Assembly (NCBI RefSeq): GCF_002796605.1 | Contig: NZ_CP024923.1 | Location: forward strand, 372,001-436,000 | DNA from: Sphingomonas psychrotolerans | Lineage (GTDB): Bacteria; Pseudomonadota; Alphaproteobacteria; Sphingomonadales; Sphingomonadaceae | DNA: 64,000 nt | Direction: 5' to 3' | Shown here: positions 27,254 through 35,527 of the stretch, piece after piece | How the letters are laid out: each line of letters opens with the position of its first letter | Numbering within the stretch: the stretch's first letter is position 1 | Notes under the pieces: generated by a model | Told to the model about the DNA's origin: nothing | The model's input: the letters and a program-made list of their open reading frames with translations, nothing else | Databases searched by the model: none | Program-made: the position numbers and the translations under genes

Positions 27254-28308
27254 ATAGCTGGCGCGGCCGCCGGGTTCTCGTCACCGGCCATACCGGTTTC
27301 AAGGGCAGCTGGCTGAGCCTGTGGCTGCATGCGCTCGGCGCCGAGGTCACCGGCTTCGCGCTGCCGCCGCCAAGCGAGTCGAGCCTGTTCGCCGCGGCGC
27401 GCATCGATGAACTGATCCAGCATCACGAAGGCGATATCCGCGACCTGACCGCAGTCCGCGCGGTGGTCGAGGCGTCGCGGCCCGAGATGATCTTCCACCT
27501 CGCCGCGCAGCCTCTGGTGCGGCTCTCCTATCGCGAGCCGGTCGAGACCTACGCCACCAACGTCATGGGAACGGTGCATCTGCTCGAGGCCGCTCGCCGG
27601 ACCCCCGACGTCAAGGCGATCGTCTGCGTCACCAGTGACAAATGCTATCAGAACCGCGAGTGGATCTGGCCCTATCGCGAGAGCGACCCGATGGGCGGGC
27701 ACGATCCCTATAGCAGCAGCAAGGGCTGCGCCGAGCTGGTCGCCGCCGCGTATCGCAGCTCGTTTTTCGCCGACGGCCCGGCGCTCGCCACGGCGCGCGC
27801 CGGCAACGTTATCGGCGGCGGCGACTGGGCGACCGACCGGCTCGTGCCGGACCTGATCCGCGCTTTCGAAGCCGGTGCCGCGCCGCTGATCCGCTCGCCG
27901 GATGCGGTGCGTCCGTGGCAACATGTGCTGGAGGCGCTCGGCGGCTATCTGCTGCTCGCCGAGCGGCTGCTCGCAGGCGAGCGGCGCTTCGCCGAAGGCT
28001 GGAACTTCGGTCCTTCCGACGAGGACGCGCGGCCGGTGTCGTGGATCGTCGAACGCATGCGCGCCACCTGGGGTGAAGGCGTCGCCGCGATCGCCGACAC
28101 CGGCCCGCGCCGGCACGAGGCCGGCCTACTGCGTCTCGACAGTTCGAAAGCCCGCGCCGCGCTCGGCTGGCAGCCGATGCTGCGGCTGGAGCAGGCGCTC
28201 GGCTGGATCGCTGAATGGCACAAGGCCGTCGGCGGGGGTGAAGACGCGCGCGCGATCACGCTGCAGCAGATCGCCGACTATCAGGCGCGCGCAGCAGGAC
28301 AGGCATGA
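27250..28308 (+). CDS. rfbG: CDP-glucose 4,6-dehydratase
   Basis: A 352-aa extended SDR enzyme converting CDP-glucose to CDP-4-keto-6-deoxyglucose. It shows the NAD-binding TGHTGFKGSW, VTSDKCYQN, the catalytic YSSSK and NVIGGGDWA, all typical of RfbG/DdhB. GTG 27250 overlaps the rfbF stop and has GGAAG 5 bases upstream; another in-frame GTG at 27238 would add MEAL and is also possible. The coupled rfbF-rfbG order is the standard CDP-sugar module. The downstream enzymes that use its product appear to be on the opposite strand at 29.1-33.3 kb. Confidence 0.95.
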   Translation: MNSWRGRRVLVTGHTGFKGSWLSLWLHALGAEVTGFALPPPSESSLFAAARIDELIQHHEGDIRDLTAVRAVVEASRPEMIFHLAAQPLVRLSYREPVETYATNVMGTVHLLEAARRTPDVKAIVCVTSDKCYQNREWIWPYRESDPMGGHDPYSSSKGCAELVAAAYRSSFFADGPALATARAGNVIGGGDWATDRLVPDLIRAFEAGAAPLIRSPDAVRPWQHVLEALGGYLLLAERLLAGERRFAEGWNFGPSDEDARPVSWIVERMRATWGEGVAAIADTGPRRHEAGLLRLDSSKARAALGWQPMLRLEQALGWIAEWHKAVGGGEDARAITLQQIADYQARAAGQA

Positions 28309-28348
28309 GCCGCCGCCGCGCTATCGAAATCAACGGGAGGACCAGTGC

Positions 28349-29113
28349 GTGCTGAAGAAGTTGTCGGGGGAATTCACCCAGCGCAGCGATAGTGAGGCGG
28401 ACAATGACGCGCGCCTGTACGCGCTTGCCCGCGCGCGGCACCGCGAAGGCGGCTTCGGATCGCACTGGAACCATCACAGCACCGTGTTCATGAAGCGCCA
28501 GGTGCTGTCGCGGCTGCTGTACGAGGATCATCTCTATCGGCGGATCGTCAACGTGCCGGGGGTAATCTGCGAATTCGGCGTGCACTGGGGGGCGACGATG
28601 ACGACCCTGTGCAACCTGCGCGGCATCCACGAGCCGTACAACCATTCGCGCACGATCGTCGGCTTCGATACGTTCAGTGGGTTCACCGGCGTGCACGACG
28701 CCGATGGCGGCTTTTCCAGCGACGGCGACTATTCCACCTCGACCGGCTATGAAGCCGAACTCGCCGAGATCCTCGCCTTGCAGGAGAGCTTCTCTCCGGT
28801 CCCCCAGATCCAGAAGTTCGAACTGGTGAAGGGCGATGTCGTCGAGACTTTGCCGAAATGGCTCGATGACAATTCCCATGCTGTCGTCGCGATGGCGATC
28901 TTTGATATGGACATCTACCAGCCGACCCGCGCGGCGCTGGAAATGATCCTGCCGCGGCTGGTCAAGGGCTCGCTCCTCGTGTTCGACGAGATGGTCTGCA
29001 AGCATTTCCCCGGCGAGACCCAGGCGGTGATGGAAGTGCTGGGGCTCAACAATCTGAAGCTCGAGCGCTTCCCCCACCAACCCTTCTGCGCCTTCGCTGA
29101 GTTCGGGGCGTAG
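28349..29113 (+). CDS. TylF/MycF-like SAM-dependent methyltransferase
   Basis: A 254-aa enzyme starting at GTG with GGGAGG 8 bases upstream. Motif I is replaced by the TylF-type GVICEFGVHWGATM, followed by IVGFDTFSGF and the metal/acidic motif AIFDMDIYQPT. Members such as MycF and TylF O-methylate deoxysugars attached to acceptors. Behind rfbF-rfbG it may methylate the deoxysugar made by this locus. It ends two bases before the convergent methyltransferase stop, so the two operons meet here. Confidence 0.8.
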   Translation: MLKKLSGEFTQRSDSEADNDARLYALARARHREGGFGSHWNHHSTVFMKRQVLSRLLYEDHLYRRIVNVPGVICEFGVHWGATMTTLCNLRGIHEPYNHSRTIVGFDTFSGFTGVHDADGGFSSDGDYSTSTGYEAELAEILALQESFSPVPQIQKFELVKGDVVETLPKWLDDNSHAVVAMAIFDMDIYQPTRAALEMILPRLVKGSLLVFDEMVCKHFPGETQAVMEVLGLNNLKLERFPHQPFCAFAEFGA

Positions 29114-29115
29114 CT

Positions 29116-30033
29116 TTATCCAGCGGCGGGCGTCCGCGCGAAGGTCTGGATATTGCCCAGCCGTACGCCGACAGCCTTGCTGGGCAAGGGCAAGCGGTCG
29201 ACCTTGAGCCCCAGCGCCCAGGCGGCGTTGAGCGCGAGGAAGTCGATCGGGAAATAGTTGAGGCTGCGCTCGACCGCGACGTCGGCAAAGCCGGCCTTGC
29301 CCAGCAGCGCGCGCATCGTGCCCGGATTGTACACTTCGGGATGCTGGAGGCAGAAGGGCGGCCAGCGGACGCCCATCGCCTTGCGCAGCAGCGACTTCTC
29401 GTTGTGCGTGACGATCATCAACGTGCCGCCCGGTGCCAGCTTGGCGCGGATCTGGGTCAGCATCGCCAGCGGATCGAGCATGTGATCGAGCACATGGATC
29501 ATCACTGCCAGCCCGACCGACCCGTCCGGCACCACCGAGATGTCGTCCATTTCGGGCTGCAATATGGTCGGCTTGCCGCCCGTCGCCGAACGCAGCGCGT
29601 CCCAGATCGCGCGGTTCGGCTCGAACAACCAGAAATGGTCGAAATCACCCACTGCCGCCGCCTCGCGGACGACGTGGCCGGCGTCGGGGCCGATTTCCAG
29701 ATAGCCGCCGGTCAGCGGCGCAAGCTCCGCGGCCCGATTGAAATAGCCCCGCTGCGTGGCGATGATCGAATCGTCGGCGACGATGTGCATGTTCGGCGCC
29801 ATGTCGGCGTAGAGTTCGGCGAGCTGGGCGTCGTGGAAATAGACCGGGTTGAACAGCAGGCCGCAATCCGCGCAGCGGTGGTAACTGAAGAACGGCTTTT
29901 CCTTCAGTCCCGACCAAAAACCGCGCAGCTCCGCGAAGCCGAGCGCCTCGGCGCGGCGGCGGCTATGCGCTTCCTCGCGCGAGTCGGCAGCGCCGCAAAG
30001 CGGGCAGGGGCGGTGCAGGAATTCGGCTGTCAT
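29116..30033 (-). CDS. Class I methyltransferase with N-terminal zinc ribbon
   Basis: A 305-aa protein. The N-terminus has CPLCG and, 45 residues on, CADCG, a four-cysteine zinc site found in sugar C-methyltransferases of the TylC3/NovU group. A Rossmann domain follows (GGYLEIGPDAGHV, HVLDHMLDPLAML). That group also has a long C-terminal domain, which is missing here, so the enzyme is shorter than classical C3-methyltransferases. It could methylate sugar carbon or oxygen. Its start overlaps the GtrA stop by 4 nt and it is the last gene of the export operon. Confidence 0.82.
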   Translation of the reverse strand: MTAEFLHRPCPLCGAADSREEAHSRRRAEALGFAELRGFWSGLKEKPFFSYHRCADCGLLFNPVYFHDAQLAELYADMAPNMHIVADDSIIATQRGYFNRAAELAPLTGGYLEIGPDAGHVVREAAAVGDFDHFWLFEPNRAIWDALRSATGGKPTILQPEMDDISVVPDGSVGLAVMIHVLDHMLDPLAMLTQIRAKLAPGGTLMIVTHNEKSLLRKAMGVRWPPFCLQHPEVYNPGTMRALLGKAGFADVAVERSLNYFPIDFLALNAAWALGLKVDRLPLPSKAVGVRLGNIQTFARTPAAG

Positions 30034-30458
30034 GCGGTGCGCTCCGCCGCGCGGAAGGTCACGCGGCTGTGCCAGAACCAGCTGGTGGCGATGACGATCA
30101 GATTGAAGCCGGTCTGGACCACCGAAGGGTGCGCCCCGGCAGTTTCGACGAGCAACGGCAGGATCGCCCAGTTGGCGGCATAGTTGAACAGATAGAAGCC
30201 CGAAAAGGCGCCGAATTCGCGCGCCATGTTACCCTGGGTGCGGAACACCCCGTATTTGTAGGTCACATAGGCGAAGAGGAGACAGGCGACCTGCGCGATG
30301 CCCAAAGCCGCCAGATAATGCGTGCGCATCAGCGGCACCGCCCACAGCAGCAGCGGATAGAAAGTCAGGCCCACCAGCGTGTTGAGCCCCCCCGCGATGA
30401 GGAAGCGCAACGGGCGCCCGCCGATGCGGGCCTGCATCCCGGCGATCCGGCGCTTCAT
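30030..30458 (-). CDS. GtrA-family flippase-like protein
   Basis: A 142-aa protein with four TM helices, starting at ATG 30458 with GGAGGA upstream. FLIAGGLNTLVG in TM1 and YVTYKYGVFR after TM2 are GtrA signatures, with WHSRVTF at the C-terminus. GtrA proteins are thought to flip polyprenyl-phosphate-linked sugars. With the GT2 enzyme at 34571 and the membrane glycosyltransferases nearby, it completes a Gtr-type three-part glycosylation set. It overlaps both neighbours by 4 nt. Confidence 0.88.
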   Translation of the reverse strand: MKRRIAGMQARIGGRPLRFLIAGGLNTLVGLTFYPLLLWAVPLMRTHYLAALGIAQVACLLFAYVTYKYGVFRTQGNMAREFGAFSGFYLFNYAANWAILPLLVETAGAHPSVVQTGFNLIVIATSWFWHSRVTFRAAERTA

Positions 30459-32275
30459 TCCTCCTCCAGCAGCGCGATGCGCATATTCTCGCGCAGCATC
30501 TCGCGCGGGAGAAACGGCGAAAGGTCTTCCAGCGGCGGGGAAGTTATCCGCCCGTCGGGATGCGCTCTCGCGCTGAGCTTGGGGGCGAAGCCGACATGCT
30601 CGTCGATCATGATCTCGCAGAGCACCGGCCCATCCGTTGCCAGCGTGGAAGCGATCGCGCCGGGCAAGTCGTTGTGCGATTCCGCACGGAAATAGGCGAA
30701 GCCGAACGCCGCGGCGAGCTTGGCGAAATCGGGGAAGGTGACGTTGCTCTTGGGCCCGCCGCCCACCTCGACGCCGTTGAAGAAATTGCGCTGCGTCTGG
30801 AAGATCGAGACATAGCCGCTGTTGTTGATCAGGAAGATCTTCACCGGCAGGCCATAACCGGCGATGGTCTGCATCTCCTGCAGGTTCATCATGATGCTGC
30901 CGTCGCCGGCGATCGCGATCACGCGCTGCTTGCCGCCGGTCGCGGCGCAAACGCCGATCGCGGCGGGCAGGTCATAGCCCATCGTCGCACAGCCCGAATT
31001 GGTCCACAGCCGCTGGCCGCGCTTGATCTCGGCGGCCTGAAAGCTGACCACGCACGCGCTGCCATTGCCGGTGACCACCACATCGTCCTCGCCGAGCTGC
31101 GCGAACAATGCTTCCATCGCGACATAGGGGTGCACGGTCGGGCCGTGATTGCGATATTCGGGGAGCACCGCCGGAAAATTCCACACGCGCTCGCGGGACC
31201 ATTCCAGCCATTCGTCGTGCGCGGACGTCGGCCCTTGATAGGGCGCCTGGAGCAAAGCAGGGATCAGCTCGGCGAGGTCGGCGACGACGGGCATGTCTGG
31301 CACCACCGTCGGCTTACGCAGCTCGAGCGGATCGATGTCTACCCAGATCTTGTACGCCTCGCGCGCGAAGGTCTTCCAGTTATAGCTGACCTGCCGGATG
31401 TTGAGCCGGCTGCCGAGGATCAGCAGCAGATCGGCGCTCTGAGTGACCATGTTGCCGCCGCGATCGCCCACGCTGCCGGGGCGCCCTGCATAAAGCGGAT
31501 GCGCGTTCCACAGCACGTCGTGCGCGTTCCAGCCGGTGACGACGGGTACGCCGAGCTTCTCGATCAGCCGCAGGAACCCGGCATGCGCGCCGCTCAACCG
31601 TACGCCGCTCCCGGCGAACACCACCGGGCGCTCGGCGTTGCGCAGCTTGTCGAGGATAGCGGCCGCGGCGGCATCGAGATCGGTCGCCTTCCATGGCTCT
31701 TCCAGCTCGGCCGGATCGAACCCGGCCAATTGTGTCGGGTCAATCTTCGCGGCCTGCACGTCGAGCGGAATGTCGAGCCAGACCGGGCCGGGGCGACCCG
31801 AAGTGGCGAGATACAGCGCCTTTTCGAGATGGTAGCGGATGCTGAGCGGGTCGGTGACCATCGTCACATATTTGGTGATCGGCCGGACGAGCTCCTCGAT
31901 ATCGAGCTCCTGGTCGCCGAACTGGCGCAGCGGCAGCCCGGTGGCGCGGACGGTGGTCTCGGTCTTCACCTGTCCCGAGATCACGAGCATGCCGATCGAA
32001 TCGACATAAGCGCCGTAGACCCCGGTGATCGCATTGGTCCCGCCGGGCCCCGAAGTGACGTTGACCACCGCGAGCCGGTTGGTCAGCCGGTAATAGGCCT
32101 CCGCTGCCATCGACAGTGCCTGCTCGTGATGGGTGAAGGTGGTGGCGAGCTTGGGGTGTGTCCCCAGCGCATGGTTGAGATGCATCGCGCCACCGCCGGT
32201 GATCATGAAGACATGGCCGATGCCGTGCGCGGCGATCCGGTCGGCTACCCAGTCGGCGAGCTTTACGAGAGTCAT
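30455..32275 (-). CDS. ThDP-dependent enzyme, acetolactate synthase/YerE-like
   Basis: A 606-aa enzyme. ATG at 32275 overlaps the SDR stop. The N-terminal PYR domain has FMITGGGAMHLNHALG and the cofactor-activating Glu51 in THHEQALSM. The central domain has VVFAGSGVRLSG. The C-terminal domain carries the diphosphate-binding GDGSIMM...INN motif. The MITGGGAMHLN start is typical of ThDP enzymes in O-antigen clusters, such as YerE, which adds a two-carbon unit from pyruvate to a CDP-4-keto sugar in yersiniose synthesis. With rfbF and rfbG present, it may form a branched-chain CDP-sugar. True acetolactate synthase is less likely in this context. Confidence 0.82.
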   Translation of the reverse strand: MTLVKLADWVADRIAAHGIGHVFMITGGGAMHLNHALGTHPKLATTFTHHEQALSMAAEAYYRLTNRLAVVNVTSGPGGTNAITGVYGAYVDSIGMLVISGQVKTETTVRATGLPLRQFGDQELDIEELVRPITKYVTMVTDPLSIRYHLEKALYLATSGRPGPVWLDIPLDVQAAKIDPTQLAGFDPAELEEPWKATDLDAAAAAILDKLRNAERPVVFAGSGVRLSGAHAGFLRLIEKLGVPVVTGWNAHDVLWNAHPLYAGRPGSVGDRGGNMVTQSADLLLILGSRLNIRQVSYNWKTFAREAYKIWVDIDPLELRKPTVVPDMPVVADLAELIPALLQAPYQGPTSAHDEWLEWSRERVWNFPAVLPEYRNHGPTVHPYVAMEALFAQLGEDDVVVTGNGSACVVSFQAAEIKRGQRLWTNSGCATMGYDLPAAIGVCAATGGKQRVIAIAGDGSIMMNLQEMQTIAGYGLPVKIFLINNSGYVSIFQTQRNFFNGVEVGGGPKSNVTFPDFAKLAAAFGFAYFRAESHNDLPGAIASTLATDGPVLCEIMIDEHVGFAPKLSARAHPDGRITSPPLEDLSPFLPREMLRENMRIALLEEE

Positions 32276-33285
32276 GGTTTCCATCCGTTGGAGAGCGCCG
32301 TGCGGCGAATCGCGTCGTCGAGTCCCACCGTCGCGGCGACGCCGAGCTCGGCGCGGGCGTGCGCGGTCGAGGGCACGTAGCGGCCTGGATTCCAGCCAGG
32401 ATCGGGGCGCCCAAGAATCTCGACGCCGGGACCGCCGAGCAAGGAAGCGGTCCGCCGGGCGAGATCGGCGATCGACACCGCCTCTTCCGAGCCCATGTTG
32501 CAGACCATGCCGGGCTTGCCCGCGATCAGCAGCGTCCACAGCCACACCACGAGATCGGCGGCGTAGAGGTACGAGCGCACCGCCTCGCCCGATCCGACGA
32601 CGCGGATCGTCCGGCCCTGCATCGCGTCGCGGATGAAATTGCCCGCGGCGAAATGGGTATCGAGCGAGAGCAAGGGACCGAGCAACGCGAAGATGCGCGC
32701 ATTGACGATTTCGAGGCCGAATTGCTTCGCGTAGATCGCGCACAGCATCTCGGCGGCGCGCTTGCCCTCGCCGTAAGCCGAGAGCGGGTCGCAGGGATCG
32801 GGGCCGCCGCGCCAGTCCTCGGCGACGTGCGTCACCTGCTGCGGCTGCGCACCATAGACCGCGCCCGAACTCAGGAAGAGGAAGCGGACGGCATTGCAAT
32901 CCATCGCGAGATCGAGCGCGCGTCTTGTGCCCGCGACGATCGTGTCGAACATTCGCCGAGGGTCGTTCGCGTTGAGCGCGGCGCTCGCATCGGTGGCGGC
33001 ATGGATGACGTGGGTATAGTCGCCGGCGCGCGCAGCGAAGCTGGTCACATCGCCGGCGACAAGCCGAAAGCGCGCGGCGAGATGCGGCACCCGCGCCGCG
33101 AAGCCCTCGGGATCGCGGCTGAGCAAAGTCACCTCCGCGTCGATGCCCGAACGGGCGAGCGCTTCGAGCATCCACCGGCCGATGAACCCGGTGCCGCCGG
33201 TCATGAAGATCCGCGCGCCCGAAAGCCGCGGCCAGAGCAAGGCGAGCGCCTTGTCGATCGTCGCCAGATCCTGTTCGAAGATCAT
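32272..33285 (-). CDS. NAD(P)-dependent SDR epimerase/reductase
   Basis: A 337-aa extended SDR enzyme with nucleotide-binding MTGGTGFIG at about residues 29-37, LSSGAVYG and the catalytic YGEGK. The pattern fits nucleotide-sugar 4-reductases or epimerases, such as CDP-abequose/paratose synthase or YerF-type reductases. Upstream of the YerE-like gene, it may reduce the 4-keto or side-chain ketone of the branched sugar. Both ends overlap neighbours by 4 nt. Sequence alone cannot decide between epimerase and reductase. Confidence 0.82.
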   Translation of the reverse strand: MIFEQDLATIDKALALLWPRLSGARIFMTGGTGFIGRWMLEALARSGIDAEVTLLSRDPEGFAARVPHLAARFRLVAGDVTSFAARAGDYTHVIHAATDASAALNANDPRRMFDTIVAGTRRALDLAMDCNAVRFLFLSSGAVYGAQPQQVTHVAEDWRGGPDPCDPLSAYGEGKRAAEMLCAIYAKQFGLEIVNARIFALLGPLLSLDTHFAAGNFIRDAMQGRTIRVVGSGEAVRSYLYAADLVVWLWTLLIAGKPGMVCNMGSEEAVSIADLARRTASLLGGPGVEILGRPDPGWNPGRYVPSTAHARAELGVAATVGLDDAIRRTALSNGWKP

Positions 33286-34574
33286 GCCGGCGCCAGCCCC
33301 AGCGACGGACGGTGCGTGCGGTGGGCGCGGATCACCCGCACGATGCTGTCGAGCGCGAGTGCCCAGAGGATCAGCGCGACCAGCCCCGGCCGCACGAAAT
33401 GCCCGACCGCCAGCCCGAAATTCGGGGTTACCGGCCGGCCGCTCAGCCAGCTGTTGGTGGCAAGCTCGAGCACGGTCGAGAGTGGCCAATCGGTGACGAG
33501 GCACAGCAGATAGGCGCAGACGATCGCGACGATCGGACCCGGCCCCTTCCACGGCTCGAGCAGCACGAGGAACAGCAGGAAGGTCTGGGTGTAGCCCCCC
33601 GGCGACTGGGTCACCAGATAGGCGGCGAGCAGGATCGTCGATACGCGGTGGAGCGGCAGCGCTTTGGGCTGAAGCCACGCCCCCGCCAGCGCGAGCAGAG
33701 CCACGGCCTGGCTCGCGCGGATCACGATCGGCACGACGAACTCGATCGTCTCGACGGTGCGCGACGGCACGAATTGCAGCACCGGGATCTGGGAATTTCG
33801 AATCATCAGGAACGGCGCGTAACTTGTTGAATAATGGATCTCATTCCACACTTGCCCGCTCTGGAAGACGACCCAGTTGGCAGTATTGGCGACCAGCTCG
33901 ATCGGTGTGCCCGCGCCGACGATCGCGAGGGTGACGAGGTAGGCGATGATCGTCACGATCGCCGACAGCTCGAGCGACCGCCAGTCGCGCTTCACCGCGT
34001 AAGCGAGCACCGGGAGCAGCAGATACGGCTTGAAGTTGATCGTCGCTCCCGCCGCCAGCCAGCGCCACGGCCCGCGCGTCACCAGCGGGCCATGCGCGAT
34101 CACGAAGCAGGCGAAGGCGACGAGGATCAAATTGCCACGCTCGAGCGTGAACAGCAAAGGCAAGCCCAGCCCGAAAGCGATCGTCCGCATCGGCGCGGTG
34201 CGCGGATCGGCGCGGCGGAAGCTCAGCCAGACGAGGGCGACGTCGAGCAGATAGAATGCGAGGATGACGCCTTTGCCGAGCCAGTCGCAGTCGCGCGCAT
34301 GGAAGGGCGACTGGAGATAGCAGCCGGGCACGCTGAACAGGTCGAGGAACACGAACGACAAGGGCGGATAGATGCTGCGCCAGACGTCGTACGCGCCGGG
34401 GCGGTTCGCCCAATACGCGGTGTTGAACCAGTCCATGAAGGTGTCGTTGGTGTCGAACACGAAGGGCTGCGGCAGATAGCCCGTCTCGCGAAACGCCAAA
34501 GCGGTGGCGATCACGCTCGCCAGCACGGCGAGCGCGAGCAGCAGCTCGGGCAGCAGGCGCAGGCGTGCCCTCAC
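33282..34574 (-). CDS. GT87-like membrane glycosyltransferase (DUF2029)
   Basis: A 430-aa membrane protein translated from GTG, which overlaps the GT2 stop (GTGA). It has about 10 TM segments. A periplasmic loop after TM1 contains FDTNDTFMDWFNTAYW and YPPLSFVFLD, then LERGNLI, which are typical of polyprenyl-phosphate-dependent GT-C enzymes of the GT87/DUF2029 type. It probably transfers the flipped sugar to a periplasmic acceptor. Its neighbours GT2 and GtrA fit that role. Acceptor and sugar are not known. Confidence 0.75.
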   Translation of the reverse strand: MRARLRLLPELLLALAVLASVIATALAFRETGYLPQPFVFDTNDTFMDWFNTAYWANRPGAYDVWRSIYPPLSFVFLDLFSVPGCYLQSPFHARDCDWLGKGVILAFYLLDVALVWLSFRRADPRTAPMRTIAFGLGLPLLFTLERGNLILVAFACFVIAHGPLVTRGPWRWLAAGATINFKPYLLLPVLAYAVKRDWRSLELSAIVTIIAYLVTLAIVGAGTPIELVANTANWVVFQSGQVWNEIHYSTSYAPFLMIRNSQIPVLQFVPSRTVETIEFVVPIVIRASQAVALLALAGAWLQPKALPLHRVSTILLAAYLVTQSPGGYTQTFLLFLVLLEPWKGPGPIVAIVCAYLLCLVTDWPLSTVLELATNSWLSGRPVTPNFGLAVGHFVRPGLVALILWALALDSIVRVIRAHRTHRPSLGLAPA

Positions 34575-35527
34575 GGCCGCCGGATCAGGGTGCGCGCGGC
34601 GGGCCGGCGGCGCTCGGGCGGAAAGTTGATTCGTTCGGCCTCGATCACCAGCGGCACGTTGCGGCTGCGCTCGGCGAGCATGCGCACCTGGTCGCCGATC
34701 AACCCGAGGAACAGCAAGACCACCGCGAACATCCCGAAACCCAGCGCCAGCCCGAGCAATGCGAGGTTCGGTCCCGTGACCAGTCCTGCGACCAGCGTCA
34801 GCAATGCGATTCCGGCGGCGAGCAAGGCGAGCAGGATCGGCAGCCGCAGCAGCGACCTGGCCGATCCCGCCAACCCGGAGAGCGCGAAGGAGGCAAGCGA
34901 GCCCAGGCCGTTCTTGCTCGTCCCCGCGGCGCGCTCTGGCCGGTCGACCGGCACGATTGCGAGCCGGAAGCCGCTCTCGACCAGCATGCCGCGAAAGAAC
35001 GGTTCGGGCTCGTTCCACGCCGCCAGCGTGTCCACCACCTCGCGATCGAACAGCCCGAACCCGGTCGCGCCGGGGATCACCGGAGTGTCGCCGAACTTGC
35101 GCAGCAAGGCGTAACCGAGCCGACGGACCGCGCCGAGCACTGGCGATGCGCGCTCCGACCGGCGCTGCCCCAGCACGATCTGCGCACCGGCGCGCCACTG
35201 GCGGACGAATTCGCCGATCATCGCGGGCGGATCCTGGAAATCGGCGCACATCCCGATCACCGCCGCGCCCTCGGCCTGGTAGATGCCATAGGTCGGCGAG
35301 CGCATCTGGCCGTAATTGCGGTTGTTGAAGATCGCGCGGATGCGCGGGTCCTCCGCGCAGAGCGCGCGCATGTGCTCGCGGGTCGCGTCGGTGGACTTAT
35401 TGTCGATCAGCAATATCTCGTGCGAGCGCACCTGCCGCGCCGCCTCGGCGGTCACCGCGGCGCAGATCGCGCGGACATTCTCTTCCTCGTTGAAACAGGG
35501 GATGACGATCGACAATTCGGGGATCAT
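34571..35527 (-). CDS. GT2 polyprenyl-phosphate glycosyltransferase (DPM1/GtrB-like)
   Basis: A 318-aa protein with an N-terminal GT-A domain (LSIVIPCFNEEENV, LLIDNKSTD, CADFQDPPAM) and two C-terminal TM helices (about 225-285). This is the GtrB layout: it loads a nucleotide sugar onto undecaprenyl phosphate on the cytoplasmic side. FQDPP is the usual DxD-region variant of this family. It overlaps Wzz-like and GT87-like genes by 4 nt each. With GtrA it supports flipping of a lipid-linked sugar to the periplasm. Confidence 0.9.
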   Translation of the reverse strand: MIPELSIVIPCFNEEENVRAICAAVTAEAARQVRSHEILLIDNKSTDATREHMRALCAEDPRIRAIFNNRNYGQMRSPTYGIYQAEGAAVIGMCADFQDPPAMIGEFVRQWRAGAQIVLGQRRSERASPVLGAVRRLGYALLRKFGDTPVIPGATGFGLFDREVVDTLAAWNEPEPFFRGMLVESGFRLAIVPVDRPERAAGTSKNGLGSLASFALSGLAGSARSLLRLPILLALLAAGIALLTLVAGLVTGPNLALLGLALGFGMFAVVLLFLGLIGDQVRMLAERSRNVPLVIEAERINFPPERRRPAARTLIRRP

